DNA from: Chrysoperla carnea
Lineage: Eukaryota > Arthropoda > Insecta > Neuroptera > Chrysopidae
DNA length: 64,000 nucleotides
Reading direction: 5' to 3'
Assembly (NCBI RefSeq): GCF_905475395.1
Contig: NC_058342.1
Location: 16,464,640-16,528,639 of the forward strand
Shown here: positions 12,690 through 25,900 of the stretch, piece after piece
How the letters are laid out: the number at the start of each line of letters is the position of its first letter
How positions within the stretch are numbered: position 1 is the stretch's first letter
Position numbers and translations under genes: made by a program
The notes under the pieces: model-generated
What the model was told of the DNA's origin: nothing
What the model saw: only the letters and a program-made list of their open reading frames with translations
The model's database searches: none

Positions 12690-13320
12690 TAACGTCCTTA
12701 AATGAACTGGTGGAACACATGAACGTAACTTGGTATAGGTACTAGCGCACAAGGACATTCCAGGGAATTGTGAAGCCGACGAGTAATCTAGAAATGGCAC
12801 AAGGCTGCTGTACACAAGCAGCAATAAACATCCTTGAGTTCCGTTTGCAAATTGCAATCTGCTCCTGAATGAAGATATCTTAAAAAAAAGTCAATCTTAG
12901 ATGGAGGTAGAAACGCACTTTTGATACTACAATACAGATATGGTCTGAGTATGATCGTGGGCGTTATCTATAGGAGAAATTGTTGCGGCTATCACAGGAT
13001 ACTGGATAGGCGGCAGGCACGCTAAACGCCTGGACCTAACAGTATATCACGATTATTGCAGGAGCTGTCACAGTGGGGAAGACAAAGAAACGATGTCTCA
13101 TCTTTTCTGTCATTGTCCAGTTCTTGCCGTGTGGAGATGAATTCACTTCAACCAGACTTTTTTGACAAGCTCTCCGACCTGAAGTCCGTTGACTTCAAAG
13201 CATTCCTACTGTTCTTAAACAGCTCCAAATGGTTCAGAGTAGTGGTCGAGGATGGATCTACCCTTTTTTGATATCACAAGGGATCCTTCGGTTCAAGTTT
13301 GTCTCATCCATAGAAGTAAT
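12690..13320 (+). pseudogene. Non-LTR retrotransposon remnant (RNase H and C-terminal zinc motif)
   Basis: A decayed 3' part of a jockey/R1-like LINE, readable on the plus strand across stops and frameshifts. At 12735-12800 the frame gives HKDIPGNCEADE, matching the RNase H signature H-x-x-I-x-G-N-x-x-A-D. At 12990-13130 it gives GGRHAKRLDL followed by CRSCHSGEDKETMSHLFCHC, the cysteine/histidine motif and usual downstream context of these elements. After a frameshift, FLNSSKWF follows near 13220, and the element's non-coding tail runs on. The upstream reverse transcriptase is absent, so this is a 5'-truncated dead copy. Confidence 0.8.
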
Positions 13321-14795
13321 TTCATAGAACCATAAAGTAATCATCCAAACGTTTAATCGTTATAGAGAGAGAGGCCTAAAAAAAGTACGCGTATACCTGT
13401 CTTCGTCTAGATCAGTATATACAAACATGTGTTGACGATGATGTGTCACTTTATTTTGACTTTGTGATATTTTAGGTATATTAATATTTTGAAAATTTTC
13501 TTGTTTGGAAGAAAAAAAAAACATTCAAAAATCGTTATTCTAATTAATTGATTCAAATTTCAATGAAAATCATATGCAGTTAATTGAGTTTGGCAGAATT
13601 TTTTATGTATGTGTTTATACAATAATTCAAAACACTTCGTGCTGCCACTTATTGCGTTTCCTATGCTTTTACGCCTCTATCTTATATAACCTCTATGGTC
13701 CCAACCCAGGATAGCAACTCTAACCCGACCTAACTAGTTAGCTTTTGTGGATTGTATTGCTGTCCCTCAATGTTCATGAACCACACTGAAATCTCGAATG
13801 AAATTTAAAAATCTGATTACACGTATTGTTAGAATGACACTCATGAAAATTAACCCAAACAGATTTTTCTTCTTCGAAAGAAGGGTGAGTGAGTCTTTTC
13901 TTATATTATTTTTGTCCATGTATACAGATATTGTTTTTCTTTTTTTAGGTGGAATTTTCTTTCTAAAGAAAATTCTTTCTTATTTTTTTAATTCATACTT
14001 ACGTTATTTTTATAAATACAAAATACTGTGGAATTACAAATTAGAAATCACAATAAAAAAAATTATCAAATAAATGAAATAAAATAATCGATTTTCATTT
14101 GTTTTTCTCCCTTCTTGTTCTATTAAGAAATTTTTTTTAATATCCTATTTTTTAAATATTTATATAACTTTTTCTCATTTTTCAGTGAAAAGTCGTAAAT
14201 TTTAATTAATAAAAATTCCTGAAAATCTACAGAATTATCTTCTTTTTTTTTGTAATAGAAATTTTTATACATAGAAACATTCAATAAGCGCTTAAGCCAT
14301 TTTATAAAAATGAGTAATTAATTTTTTCCCTCTCTGAATTAAAAAAAAAAAAACATTCTTGTTTTTGCTCATATTTTTTTGCCAAAATCAATAAGAACCA
14401 AAAAAAAAATTAATGAAAAAAATATCAAAATTAAATCGGCGATTTTTGAATTTTTCTTGTGACACGTTGTATTAAGCCAAAAGCATCTTGTGACTTAGTT
14501 GGTAAAATATTGGCCCGAAATCAAGGGTCGTGGATTCATAGATCAAAAGTTATAAGACGGGGCTAAATAAAAAATATTAATACTTTACGAGTCCTTGAAG
14601 ATAAGATAGTCTCTCCCCCTCCTTTAAATAGGATTAATAATAATAAATTTAAATAACCCAGACCTTTAAAGAAAACATCTTTTAAGATGTGCCTTAGCTA
14701 AATCTTTTCCTCGAAATTTTTATAGACTTTTTTACTACACTATCTATTGAAAGCGTTATCGAAAGTTCTAACGAGCTAGTCTCATCAAGTTAGGT
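13321..14795. other. Intergenic DNA with LINE-tail and tRNA-like scraps
   Basis: At 13690-13740 the string CCAACCCAGGATAGCAACTC...AACCCGACCTAAC resembles the 3' tail of the LINE family seen at 17.5 kb. At about 14485-14550 a tRNA-like stretch (TGACTTAGTTGGTAAAATAT, then GTCGTGGATTCATAGATC) may be a degraded SINE head. The plus-strand open frame at 13798-14073 is Phe/Leu/Ile/Lys-rich low-complexity and unsupported. Confidence 0.4.
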
Positions 14796-14798
14796 GAA

Positions 14799-15056
14799 AT
14801 TTACTGAAGTTTTGGGTACAGCAATGCCATCTATAGAATAAAATTGTTCATATGCGCAGAAAAAAGGATGATTTCGGATAAATCAACTTATTTCCAAAAG
14901 TTTTCGAATTTTCTCTCTAAAATGCATAGTTTTCGAGTAAATTGCAATAAATTGTGGAAAAACTTGGAAAATCGTTGATTTTCCCGTAATCACTTCCTTT
15001 TTCTGCGCATAAAAATTGGCATAGGTAACATTGCGGTACTCAAAACTTCAGTAAAT
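14799..15056. mobile_element. MITE with ends ATTTACTGAAGTTTTGGGTA
   Basis: The left end ATTTACTGAAGTTTTGGGTA...CAATGCC is mirrored at the right end (GGCATAGGTAACATTGCGGT...CTTCAGTAAAT). Inside, TTTCTGCGCATA and its complement TATGCGCAGAAA form a second inverted pair. No transposase is encoded. Related copies occur at 18.03-18.42 kb (one end only) and 46.84-47.34 kb. Confidence 0.75.
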
Positions 15057-15600
15057 AGTTCATTTGATAATTGGACAAATTTTTCGCCCGAAATCCTATA
15101 TATAGCCCTATATTTCGGAGAGATTTTCAGCAATACATCAAGAACTATGAATCCAGTCACCAAATTTTATGATTTTTTTATTTTTTTGGTCTTCTCGATC
15201 AATCATATTCTCTGAAATCTCCGATTTGTGGCCACTTTCGTCAAAGAAAAAAATCGCCTAAGTTTATTATGCTTATTTCCAAAAAAAACTCAAAATAAAA
15301 AAAACCCTCGTATTCTTCATTCGGCATAAAAATCCTTGTGTATACAAAATTACCTGAGTGATTTTATGTACTCCAAAAACAAATAATAACACATTTCTTT
15401 GTGTAAGCAATCACAATTATTCCCCTTTCCTATCCCTGAACAATTCTAGATCTGTATATCGAATGGATAACATCGAATCGAATCGAAAAACAAGAAATAA
15501 AATTGAAAAAAATCAATCGTTGTGTCTATTAGCACGCTAGCCTATCTGATATTACACTTAAAATCGTTTATAACGACATTTATAAACCCAAATGAAAATA
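15057..15600. other. Intergenic DNA
   Basis: AT-rich with short poly-A/T tracts. No recognised gene. Confidence 0.5.
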
Positions 15601-15601
15601 C

Positions 15602-16690
15602 ATATAATTTACAGTAAGATTGGATAAAACGACGTGTCTCGTGATATCATTAAGAACTATTATATGGCCCAGGAATAGATGACTCGGCGGAAGTAACTAA
15701 ATAATACGTATTACTTTACGTAAATTGAGTGAAAAACTTCAAATGCGTTTTTCTCAAAACTACGTTTATCGAACTGGTGAACACTGTAGCTCGAAAACCG
15801 CTCGGTGAATTCAATGAAATTTATTCAGCTTTTTGGAATCATGAAAAACTAGTGCCTGATCAAAGAATTTTCGCCATTTTGTTAATTTCCAAAAAAAAAA
15901 AAAAACTTCGATCAGGCTCTAGATTATCTATTAAGAAAATTAATTTTTTTTTGTTCGGTTGATTTTAGATGAATCTTAAAGGATTAGTGATGATCAACGC
16001 AAGGAGCTTCGATTGGAACAACACAGACATCACTTTGCAAATTACTCTGACTACACCTTACCCCTTAAAATCTGCGTCCTCCGAAGTAAGATGAAAACTT
16101 GATAGCCAAAAGACAAAATGAAAAACCAAAGGGTCCAGTTGGGGAGCTTAATAGTCAGAAAATTCCTCCTGGTGACATTTCTCTCCTAAGATAAAAAATT
16201 CCAGGAAGATAAAATGTACATATCGCTTATAATCATCATCGGATATAACGACCACGACAAATGAAAGCCTGGCCGAAAGAACAGAGGGTCGAGTTGAGGC
16301 GCTAAAAGGTCATTAAATTAACTCCTGGTGATATTTCTCTCCTAAGATAATCATTCCAAAAAGATACAATATATCGCTTATAGCGATTATAATTATACAT
16401 CTCTTCAATGTCGTTATAAACAATTTTGACAGTAAGTTCATTCGTTCTTTAGTGACCTTTGAGCGCAAAAAATTTAAACTTGCCTTTTGACGACCGAGCT
16501 TTCATTTTCCTTTGGAGAAGAATGATATGTAGTAAAATAGCAACCAAATTAATTTCTAGTGACATTTTGCTTTGGACGATGATTATTTCAGGTAAATAAA
16601 ATGTGCATATCGCTTATAATAACCATCGGATATAATGACCATAATTGTACAATCCCTTTAATGTCGTTATAATCGACTTTGATTGTAAAT
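15602..16690. repeat. Cluster of pogo-type MITE copies and partial copies
   Basis: Three related blocks lie in a row: about 16140-16260, 16270-16440 and 16520-16690. Each contains a CTCCTGGTGAYATTTCTCTC-like string, AGATAAAATGTACATATCGC-like sequence and a terminal AATGTCGTTATAAWC...TTTTGA end. A matching outer end, CAGTAAGATTGGATAAAACG, begins at 15602. The ends and core resemble the TA-flanked element at 6659-6903, so this looks like repeated or nested insertion. Exact element borders are uncertain. Confidence 0.6.
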
Positions 16691-16908
16691 TTTAACCTCT
16701 TTCGTTCTGCGATAACCTTCGTGTTAATAGACACCAATCGATTTGAAAAAAAAACATATACTTTTAAAAACAAAACAAATAAAATTTAGTAAAAAAACAT
16801 TAAAAACAAACCAAAAAATAATGAAAACAATAAAAAAGAGATGAAAGATTAATTATTAATTCTGGAAAAATCTTTGTGTTTTCTTTCGTTTATGGTTTTG
16901 ATTATTTT

Positions 16909-19900
16909 TTACTCGATATGGCGTTGCATAAAATCTGTGAACCTTTTAGCATACTGTTCCGGTTCACATGTACTAATACCATCAACACTGCTTCCATATT
17001 TAACAGCTTTAGCAGCTTTTGCCGCCTGTTTTTTAACACCGTATTGGGTTAATACATCTATTATGGCTATAAAGTATATTTCTCGTACCGGAGCATTCTC
17101 GGATGACGGTATTGCGTATATATCTAACTGTGGTATTATGTAACCGTCATAATCACGCATTAATTGTGCAAAATGTGTTCGTGGTGAATCAGGCGGGGAA
17201 CCAAAACCCCAACCACCTTGACTGCCACCACGTAATTCATTTTCACTTTCATCGGCTTCACTTAAATCTTCACCCGCTGCTGATTCTGTAAAAATAAACG
17301 AAACAAATTTTGTTTTTGTCTCAAGTAGCGTTCAAGATTGTTAAAACGCACAAAAAGACCGGAAATGCTGTGGAAATCAGTATGTGTTTAAAAGAATGGG
17401 ATTGAGCCAGCCATTCTATGACGATCTCTTGGACCTGAATGTCAAAGCACTCCTCCGGTTTTTAAACAGCTTCAAATGGTTCATGGAGTAGTGGCCGGGG
17501 ATGAGTCAACCCCTTTTCGGTATCACAATGGACCCTATGGTCTAAGTGTGTCCCACCCCAGGACGGCCACTCTAACCTAACCAAACCTATTATAAGAGCA
17601 TTGGAACCAATGCACACGATATTTTTCTACAAGAATGTACAATGCCTGACCTGCCAACTTAACTAGGTTAATGGCCAAACGTGTGGCATTCAATTCTGTT
17701 GGAGGGTATTTCCTTTTTTGAAATTTTCTATAGCAAACACTAACCTAACTCGGTTTTCAGTATGGTTGTTTTACTTACCAGCACTTTCTTCGCATGGAAC
17801 CTGTTCGCCTTCACCAGGTTCTCCGGATGCCTGAGTTTGTCTATCACATTCGTGAATACCAAGTAATAAACTATAATCCATTAAATGAAGTTTTGTCAAA
17901 AACTGTAAGGAATACAAAATTAAAAATTAGTCATTAGTTCCAAGAAAAAAAAATTCAAAGGAGAAGAGGATGATTTCAATTTATCTCAAAACATTTTATT
18001 TTTTAAATTTCATAACAGTCCCGTCAAGGTAGAAAGAATTTACTGAAATTTTGATTGCAACCTATTCCAATTTTTAGATTTTTACTTAAGGAACAAAAAT
18101 TTTCATTGGACGTAGAAAAATGGAGGATGATTTCGGAAAAAATCCACGATTTTCTACGTTTCATTTACTTGAAAACTATGCGTTTTAGAAAAAAATAGGT
18201 CAGTCCAAAATTATCTGGTGTAAATTTTCCAATCGATTTGTATATATAAATTTTTTCTCATCTTTCATATTTTCTGAAAAATCTACATCAATGTACAATT
18301 TTTTAATATTCTTAAAGCTGTGCACTTTAGAGAAAAAATAATTTGAATAAAAGTTATTAAGCATAAAATTCCCAAGCGATCTGTATATTTTGATTGTTCC
18401 CAATCTTTCAAATTTTCGGAAAAATCCACATCAGTTTTTACGCCCTGAGAACGCTATAAAAGTTCAGTTTGATATCTTTTTACGTTTTTGAGTTATTGTG
18501 CCCACAGACAGACGGGCGGACAACCGAAAATGGACTAATTAGGTGATTGCGCATGAGCTTGTCTAGAATGATTGATTTGAAAACATTTTCTAATATTAAC
18601 TTACATCAACATCAGCTTGAAGAGTTTCTAATAACTTATCCTTAGCTTCATCACCAATATAAATTTTCATTTGTTGCTTAACAAAATCATTATCTTTAAG
18701 GGTTGGTAACTCTTTTTCTAATTCTTTTTCCGATGCTTCACGATCCACTGTTGAACCTACAAACAAACAAAAAGAGATAAACATAAATTCAATGAATCAT
18801 AGAAGATCTAATTTTTTAGTTTTACCTTTTAAATCGAATTTTGTGTGAATTGTTAAATGGTTACTGAATACGCTTCGCATAACTACCATATAATGTTCAA
18901 CACTGTCAACTGTCAAACGATACATAGCTAAATATTGAGGTAACAATGACCTTCCATGAACTTCAACAATATACTGTAAGAAAAAAAATTTATGAAGTCA
19001 AAATTAGAAAAAAAAAGTAATATAATATATATATAAAATGCTAATGTTAGTACGTGAAAACAGGGTTTTTTTCTATGACCACCAACTCAAATCAACTTCA
19101 AGTTGGGACGGTAAATACTCCTTGATCTCTTGGTGAAAGTATGGGAGTTTGGTTGCGATGGGTGGAATTGGGCGGTTGTGGGTGGCAAAAGGTGAAAAAT
19201 TATATATCTGTCCTTTCTTACTCATGTGAACTTTTGGAAATTTTCAGAACAAATTTCTGGAATGATCTATAAAGTTCCAAAATGTGTGTAACAATCAAAA
19301 TCGATTCGAAATTTTCTAGATAATTCTAGAAAGTTCTAGAAATGATCTAGAAAGTTTGTTTAAATCGACAACTATACTCATGGTCAACTTTAAACTGACC
19401 GCCGAGAGCTGATAGAGCCATCTCTCGACGTCCAGTAGAACTATCAAGCCACAACCGGACACGAACTTTCTGGGCCATCTTCCGAAATTTTAATCTTTGA
19501 ATTTCAACCAAGTTTAGTGTTTTAAGGGTTTTATTGTTAAAAGTAAGTTATTTATATTAAAATATTCTGTCTGGATATAAATTTTATTAAACTAAACTAT
19601 TTTCTAACAAGAAAAAGGACAATAGAACAACCTCAACAGTATAAAAGGAGGCTCTCTCGGTGACTTGAGTCAGTCTATCAATTAAAAAATGGAACCTTAA
19701 ATATTATTTATACCATTAAACATGCAATGTATTTAAACCCGAGCAACGGCGAGTTTGGCTTCTAGCTTATTTTAAAGTGCTACCATAAGTGTGAGAACGT
19801 TGTGAAAGTGCAAAGACGATTTAGAAGTCGATAAACCAGCACAATTTTAGCTACTGAGCATCAGAGAATCCTCATGTTACAGAAGAACATCATTTAAATT

Positions 19901-22900
19901 TACCAGGAGATACAGTGTGGTGTGAATTGTCAGCGCAGGGTTTAATTGGAACATCCTTTTTTGATAACACCTTGGTTGGTGCTGTTTACTTGAATTTGTT
20001 GCATGATAATATCATGCCGAGTATTCGTGAGTAGTTTGAGAATGAAGAAGACTATTATTTTCAGCAAGATGGAGCACCTCTACACTATCATCGTAATGTG
20101 AGAGCTTGTCAAAATGAAAATCTGCCGAACAAATGGATTGAGCGCAGAGGTGCCATGGAATGGCCTCCGCCCTCTCCAGATCTCACACGAATGGATTTTT
20201 TTTTGTGGTGACTCATCAAAGATTAGATTTATTTGTCAAAACCGGCAACAGTCGATCAATTGAAGTCGGCAATTCACAGAGAGTGCAACGAAATTCTTAA
20301 TGAAATGATTCAGCACGACTGTGATTCCATTGCTTCGCGTTATCAGAAATGTTTGGATCAAAATGGGCATCAATTTGAACATTTGTGCTGACAAATTAAA
20401 TTCTAGATCTGTCTGCTTTAATTTGTATTTTTAATCTGTAATCCATCAAACTATATACGGTTTTTATAATCACGCAAAGTGTGTATACATTCTTTTGGGA
20501 CACTATGTTGAATTACAGTAGTCCGAAATCTTGGGACCACTCTGATTATTTACGTCAAATTAAAAGTTAATCCTAGTTTAAAAGACTTCTCAAATTTTTA
20601 AAGAAAAAGTAAAGCATTTAAAAACTATTATTCGGACTTATTTTCAGTTTTGACAGAGAAAAGACCTCCCACAAATTAGATGTAATCTGCATTTCGGTCA
20701 AACTTTTTCAAATTTTGGGAAATGATAATTTAAGTCATTCTGAATAAAAGTTCCCATGGTCACAAGTCGTGAAAATGACAGGATTTCAAGTTATCGCTAA
20801 ATTAAAGTTGGAAAATGTACTCATTTCTACAAAAAAATTATTGTAATTTAATTGTCAAATATCATGAACGTATGTGTAGCTGCATATATGTAGCTGAAAA
20901 TATTGATCTTAAACTTCAAATTATTGATCCACTGAACGTTTAACATTTAGCTTCTTCTTTGAATTTCGTAACATATTCTTAAAAAAAACAAGAATTAAAA
21001 AACAACACCCTTACAATAAAAAACATACGTATGCATGTAGTTATACATATCTGTATATGTATTTGCCTATACACACATAGGCATATATTATACAAATGAG
21101 TACATTTTCCAACTTTAATTTAGCTAAAACATGAAATCCTGTATTTTCATGACTTGTGACTATGGGAAAGTTTTCTTTAGAATGGCTTAAACTATCATTT
21201 CCCAAAATTTGAAAAAGTTTGACCGAAATGCAAATTACATCTAATTTGTGCGAGGTCTTCTTTCCACAATGGAACAGACTTCAATACGTAAAGATAAAAA
21301 TTGTTTACTTACCGGATGGTAATGTTTTAAAAACGAATGCATTCGTTCGACTTCTTCGCTTGTTAACGTTTTAATAATGAACAAACGATCGTAGGACATA
21401 TAAAACTTAGCGCCTGATTTACCTGAACTCTCATCAGGTAATGGTTGAGATCTCGTTAAGGATTCCTAAAAAATAAAAAATAAAATCACTAAGAAATTTT
21501 CATTTGTAACGTCTTTTTCTGAAAAAAATATTGACTGGCATTTTGTATTGGCATTTTTATACCATGTATATATGAAATATTATACATAGTATATTAAGTT
21601 TAGTTCCAAGTTTGTAACGCTTAAAAATAATGATGCTAGGAAAAAAATTTTGGTATAGGTGTTCATAAAATCACTAAATTAATCCATTTTCGGTTGTCTA
21701 TCTGTCTGTGTGTAGTCTGTCTGTCGTCTTTCTGTAGTCTGTCGCCTGTCTGTCTGTCTGTCATTAGGATTACTCAAAAAGGAAAAAAGATATCAAGCTG
21801 AAATTTTTATAGCGTGCTGAGGACGTAAAAAGTGAGGTCGAGTTCGTAAATGAGTAGCATAGGTCAATTGGGTCTTGTAACCGTAGGATCCATCCTGTAA
21901 ACTGTTAGAGATAGAACAAAAGTTTAAATGTACAAAATGTTCCTTATAAAAAATTAACAACTTTTGTTTGAAACGTTTTTTCGTAAACATCACTGTTTAC
22001 CCGCGAGAGCGCCAATTGTATAGTGTGTATTGTATGGGTATATAAGTTACATGTGTGTGACATGTATGTATATGTAATGTGACAGACTAATCAACACTGC
22101 CTATACATCGTATTTCAACAATTAACTCAGTCAATTGTTTGTTTTCACTTGTTAACAGATGAAGTTGATATGAAATTAAATACTTTACATAAAAATTTTC
22201 AACTTTTGGTCTCTTATAGTTTCAGAGAAAAGCTCTGAAAACTTTTTTTGTGTATGGCGTAACGGTGGATAGAATTTATTTTACGTTTTTGTAATCTACA
22301 TACTTTGAAACGAAAAATAAAATATGAGAAGGGTTTTAAAATAATATTACGGAAGCCTGAATGGCTCACTGTCAATTTATGAGAAAGTGGCGCTACACTA
22401 GCTTATTTTTTAAATGTGTACTACCCACAAGTATAAAACCAACTTTTAAAAAAGTCACTAGTTCACTTTCAACAAGTGCACTTATTACTTGTGGCATTAT
22501 GTAAACGAACCTTTTAGAAGATGTCGGTATTTTGTCATGTGCAGATTTCTAATTAAACGTCATAATAAACACTTTATAATACGTTTAAAGGTTAGCAATT
22601 AAAAATGTGCAGATGCAAAAGAAAAACATCAACAAGTAAAGCATTATATTTTTTAATAATACTAAAGAAAATTTTGAAATAACTACATAAGACAAATTAT
22701 AAACATTATCATATTATTATTAAATCCAGACAAATAATTATTAATAATTCCAGACAGTTTCGCTAGTGTCTAATTAAAGGATAGTCATCACCGATTGACA
22801 TCTTAAAAAGGTTCGTTTCCATAATGCCACAAGTCACAAGTGCAATTGTTGAAAATGAACTATTGACTTTTTTTAAAGTTGGTTTTATACTTGTGGGTAG

Positions 22901-25900
22901 TACACTTTTAAAAAATAAGCTAGTGTAGCGCCACTTTCTCATAAATTGACAGTGAGCCATTCAGGCTTCCGTTGAATGTAAATTATTAAAACTTATCAAT
23001 ATTTTAATCAAACATAGTATTGACAATATGCGCCAAATATTGATTCACCTAGATAACAGAAAATTAATTTAGAAAATCGATATTTCTATTATTGCAACAT
23101 AAATACATATTAGTGATGTGACGAATATTCGCATCTTTTTTAACATTCATATTCGCAAGAAACGATGCGAATGTTACTGACAACAAAAAAAAATGCAATT
23201 ATTTAAGGTTATGTTATAACAAATAATTAATAAAATTTATATTTTTGGTTTCAATTATGAACACTGAAAAAAAAAATCTTAATACAAACCGATATTCATC
23301 GCGAGATCATGCTTAAATGGTGCCACGGATGTGATTCAACTACCATACGGGGTTGAGTGGTGAAGTTGACACAAACGCATGAGTTGTTAAATAACCAACT
23401 TTTGTTTGAAAAATTTTTTCGTAAACATCACTACTTATATCCGTGAGGGCGCAAATTAGGCGTAAATTGTATAGTATGCATTATATGGGGTTATCAGTTA
23501 TGTATGTGTGACATGTATGTATGTGTAATGTGATAGAGTAATCAACACTGTCTATGCATGGTATTTCAACAATTAACTCAGTCAATTGTTTGTTTTCACT
23601 TGTTCTTTAGAAAATCGAATAATAATAATTTAATCCTATGCATTTATTATTATAGATATAAATAATATATATACTGTAATTATAATAAATAACATATGAT
23701 TTATTGAAAAGGAAAAAATATTGGAAAAATTCAAAGTGAATTTATAAGAGAGAAGGGGAAAAGAAGGAAACTTTCAATTTCCATATGAGAGAAAATTACC
23801 TGTAGAGTGATGGTACATTGTTTCAAATACAGTCGAAAAACGAATTTTTCCCTTTTTTTAGGTAAAAACCAGGATTGTGCGCAGGAATTATCCAAGGGAG
23901 GGTCAATAAAAACAGCAAATTCTTTTTTCGAGTAAGAGAACATTTAATAAGGTCAAAATGTGATACACAGTTACTGTTTTTCAATAAGTTAATTCAGAAA
24001 AAAACTTTCCCAAAACTCTGTGTACATCGACCTCCACACCGAACGAGGACTAAATAGCTTAGCCGATCTTCAGACATTGTCGATCTAAGGTATGTTTTGA
24101 GAAGACGCAAAGTTGAAAAGGAGCGTTCATTCGTCACTTTTAGCACAGGCAAAACTGCCAGAACGCAAATCATTTAGTAGACATTCAGAAACGCATCTTT
24201 ATTGGAAATATCTATTCCAGTTGAAAAAGTAGAGCAAGAGTTTTCATCAGAATTTTTCATTTTATTGAGAAAAGGACAAACTGATTCAAAATTTGATCTA
24301 TAATCTTCCACTGAAACAATCTGTATATTCGAGCGTTGAGTCTGTTATGCCGAGAACCTTGGCTTCCGCATTCCTATGTCGTATTCATCGCACATATCGC
24401 TCATGGTTTTGAAAATTTTCGTGAACTTTTCTCCAACGTTTCCTCTTCTTTCAAGCAAAATATGTTATGCAGCATCAACAAGTTCGATAGCCTCGCCAAG
24501 CCCAAATTTTCTATTTGACGTACTCGATTCAAAGATAAAATCAAAGAATGTACTGTAAGCTCAAAATATGTTTGGATATCTGATTCGTCAGAGAAAATGC
24601 GTCTCATAAATGGATGCATTTACTTGCGCACGGGGTTGGTATAAACCATTCGTAAACTCGATGAGCCAAAAGCCAAATTCGAATTTAGCACTCCAAGAAT
24701 TACAATAAATGTTCTTTTGCATCAATATGGCAAAAAAAATCAAATTTTGTTGACCAGTGTTATGAGCGTTTTCCAAAATATACATACATCAATATACTGA
24801 CCAGCAGTGATGACGTCATAAATCAGGACGCCATATTGTTCTGATATGACAACTTCAAGCTCAAGCACCGATTAATTTTTGTACAATTAACATTATTGGA
24901 GTTCGTCCATGAGATATTGTGATAAAAATCACAATTTTAAAATGAAATAATTCAAAATTTTGCCCCGCAAGAGGACCCAAAACTGTGTTTATTGTGATCA
25001 AGGGACTTTGAACTATCATTTACTGCAAGCCGAACTACATTAAATTGTGTTTCAACAATAACATGACTAACAATTTAAAATTTGTCGCCGGCTAGTATAT
25101 TTCGTAACGAATCATAAATATGGCGTTGATTCATAACGTCATTAGCACTGGCCGGTATACTGATATATAGTGTGTCCCCGGATAGAGCTTCAATCTTTAT
25201 AAAAATCAATCTTTATAAAAAATTTTGCTTATTCTGAAAAGTATGTAGGCATATTTAAAATATTGGTCATATACATATTAGTATCTCATTTACATCAAAA
25301 AAGTATTATTTTAAAAAAAACAAGTGAAAACAAACAATGGACTGAGAATTGTTGAAACACCATGTATAGACAGTGTTGATTACTCTATCACATTACACAT
25401 ATACCACCTATACATGTTACACATACATAACTGATAATCCCATATTAATAATACACACTATAAAATTTGCATCTAATGTGTGCTCTCGTGGTAATCAGTG
25501 ATGTTTACTCAAAAATATGTTTCAAACAAAAGTTGTTTATTTTTTTATAAAGAACATTTTTTACATTTAAACTTTTGTTCTATCTCTAACGGTTTACAAG
25601 ACCCAATTAACCTATGTTGCTCATTTACGAACTCCACCTCACTTTTTACGTCCTGAGTGCGCTGTAAAAATTTCAGCTTGATATCTTTTTTCGTTTTTGA
25701 GTTATCGAGTTGACAGACGAACGGACGGACGGATGACCGAAATTGACTAATTAGATGATTCTATGAACACCTATACCAAAATTTTTTTCGTAGCATCAAT
25801 ATTTTTAAGCGTTACAAACTTGGGACTAAACTTATGTACATTTATGTATATAAACTATGTATAATTCATATATACATGGTATAAAAACACTATTTGTATT

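Noticed and set aside
16874..17143. Plus-strand 89-codon open frame
   Set aside because: It is the antisense of the last PIP4K exon, whose reading is strongly supported.
18200..18403. Open frame sharing peptide similarity with one at 46922-47107 (IKIY-x-S-x-GNFML-x-NFYS)
   Set aside because: Both lie in copies of the same MITE family in opposite orientation. The similarity is at the DNA level, the frames have no start context or conserved function, and both are intronic.
24785..25180. Independent new MITE family
   Set aside because: The outer sequence matches the element at 5271-5568, so it was treated as an older copy.
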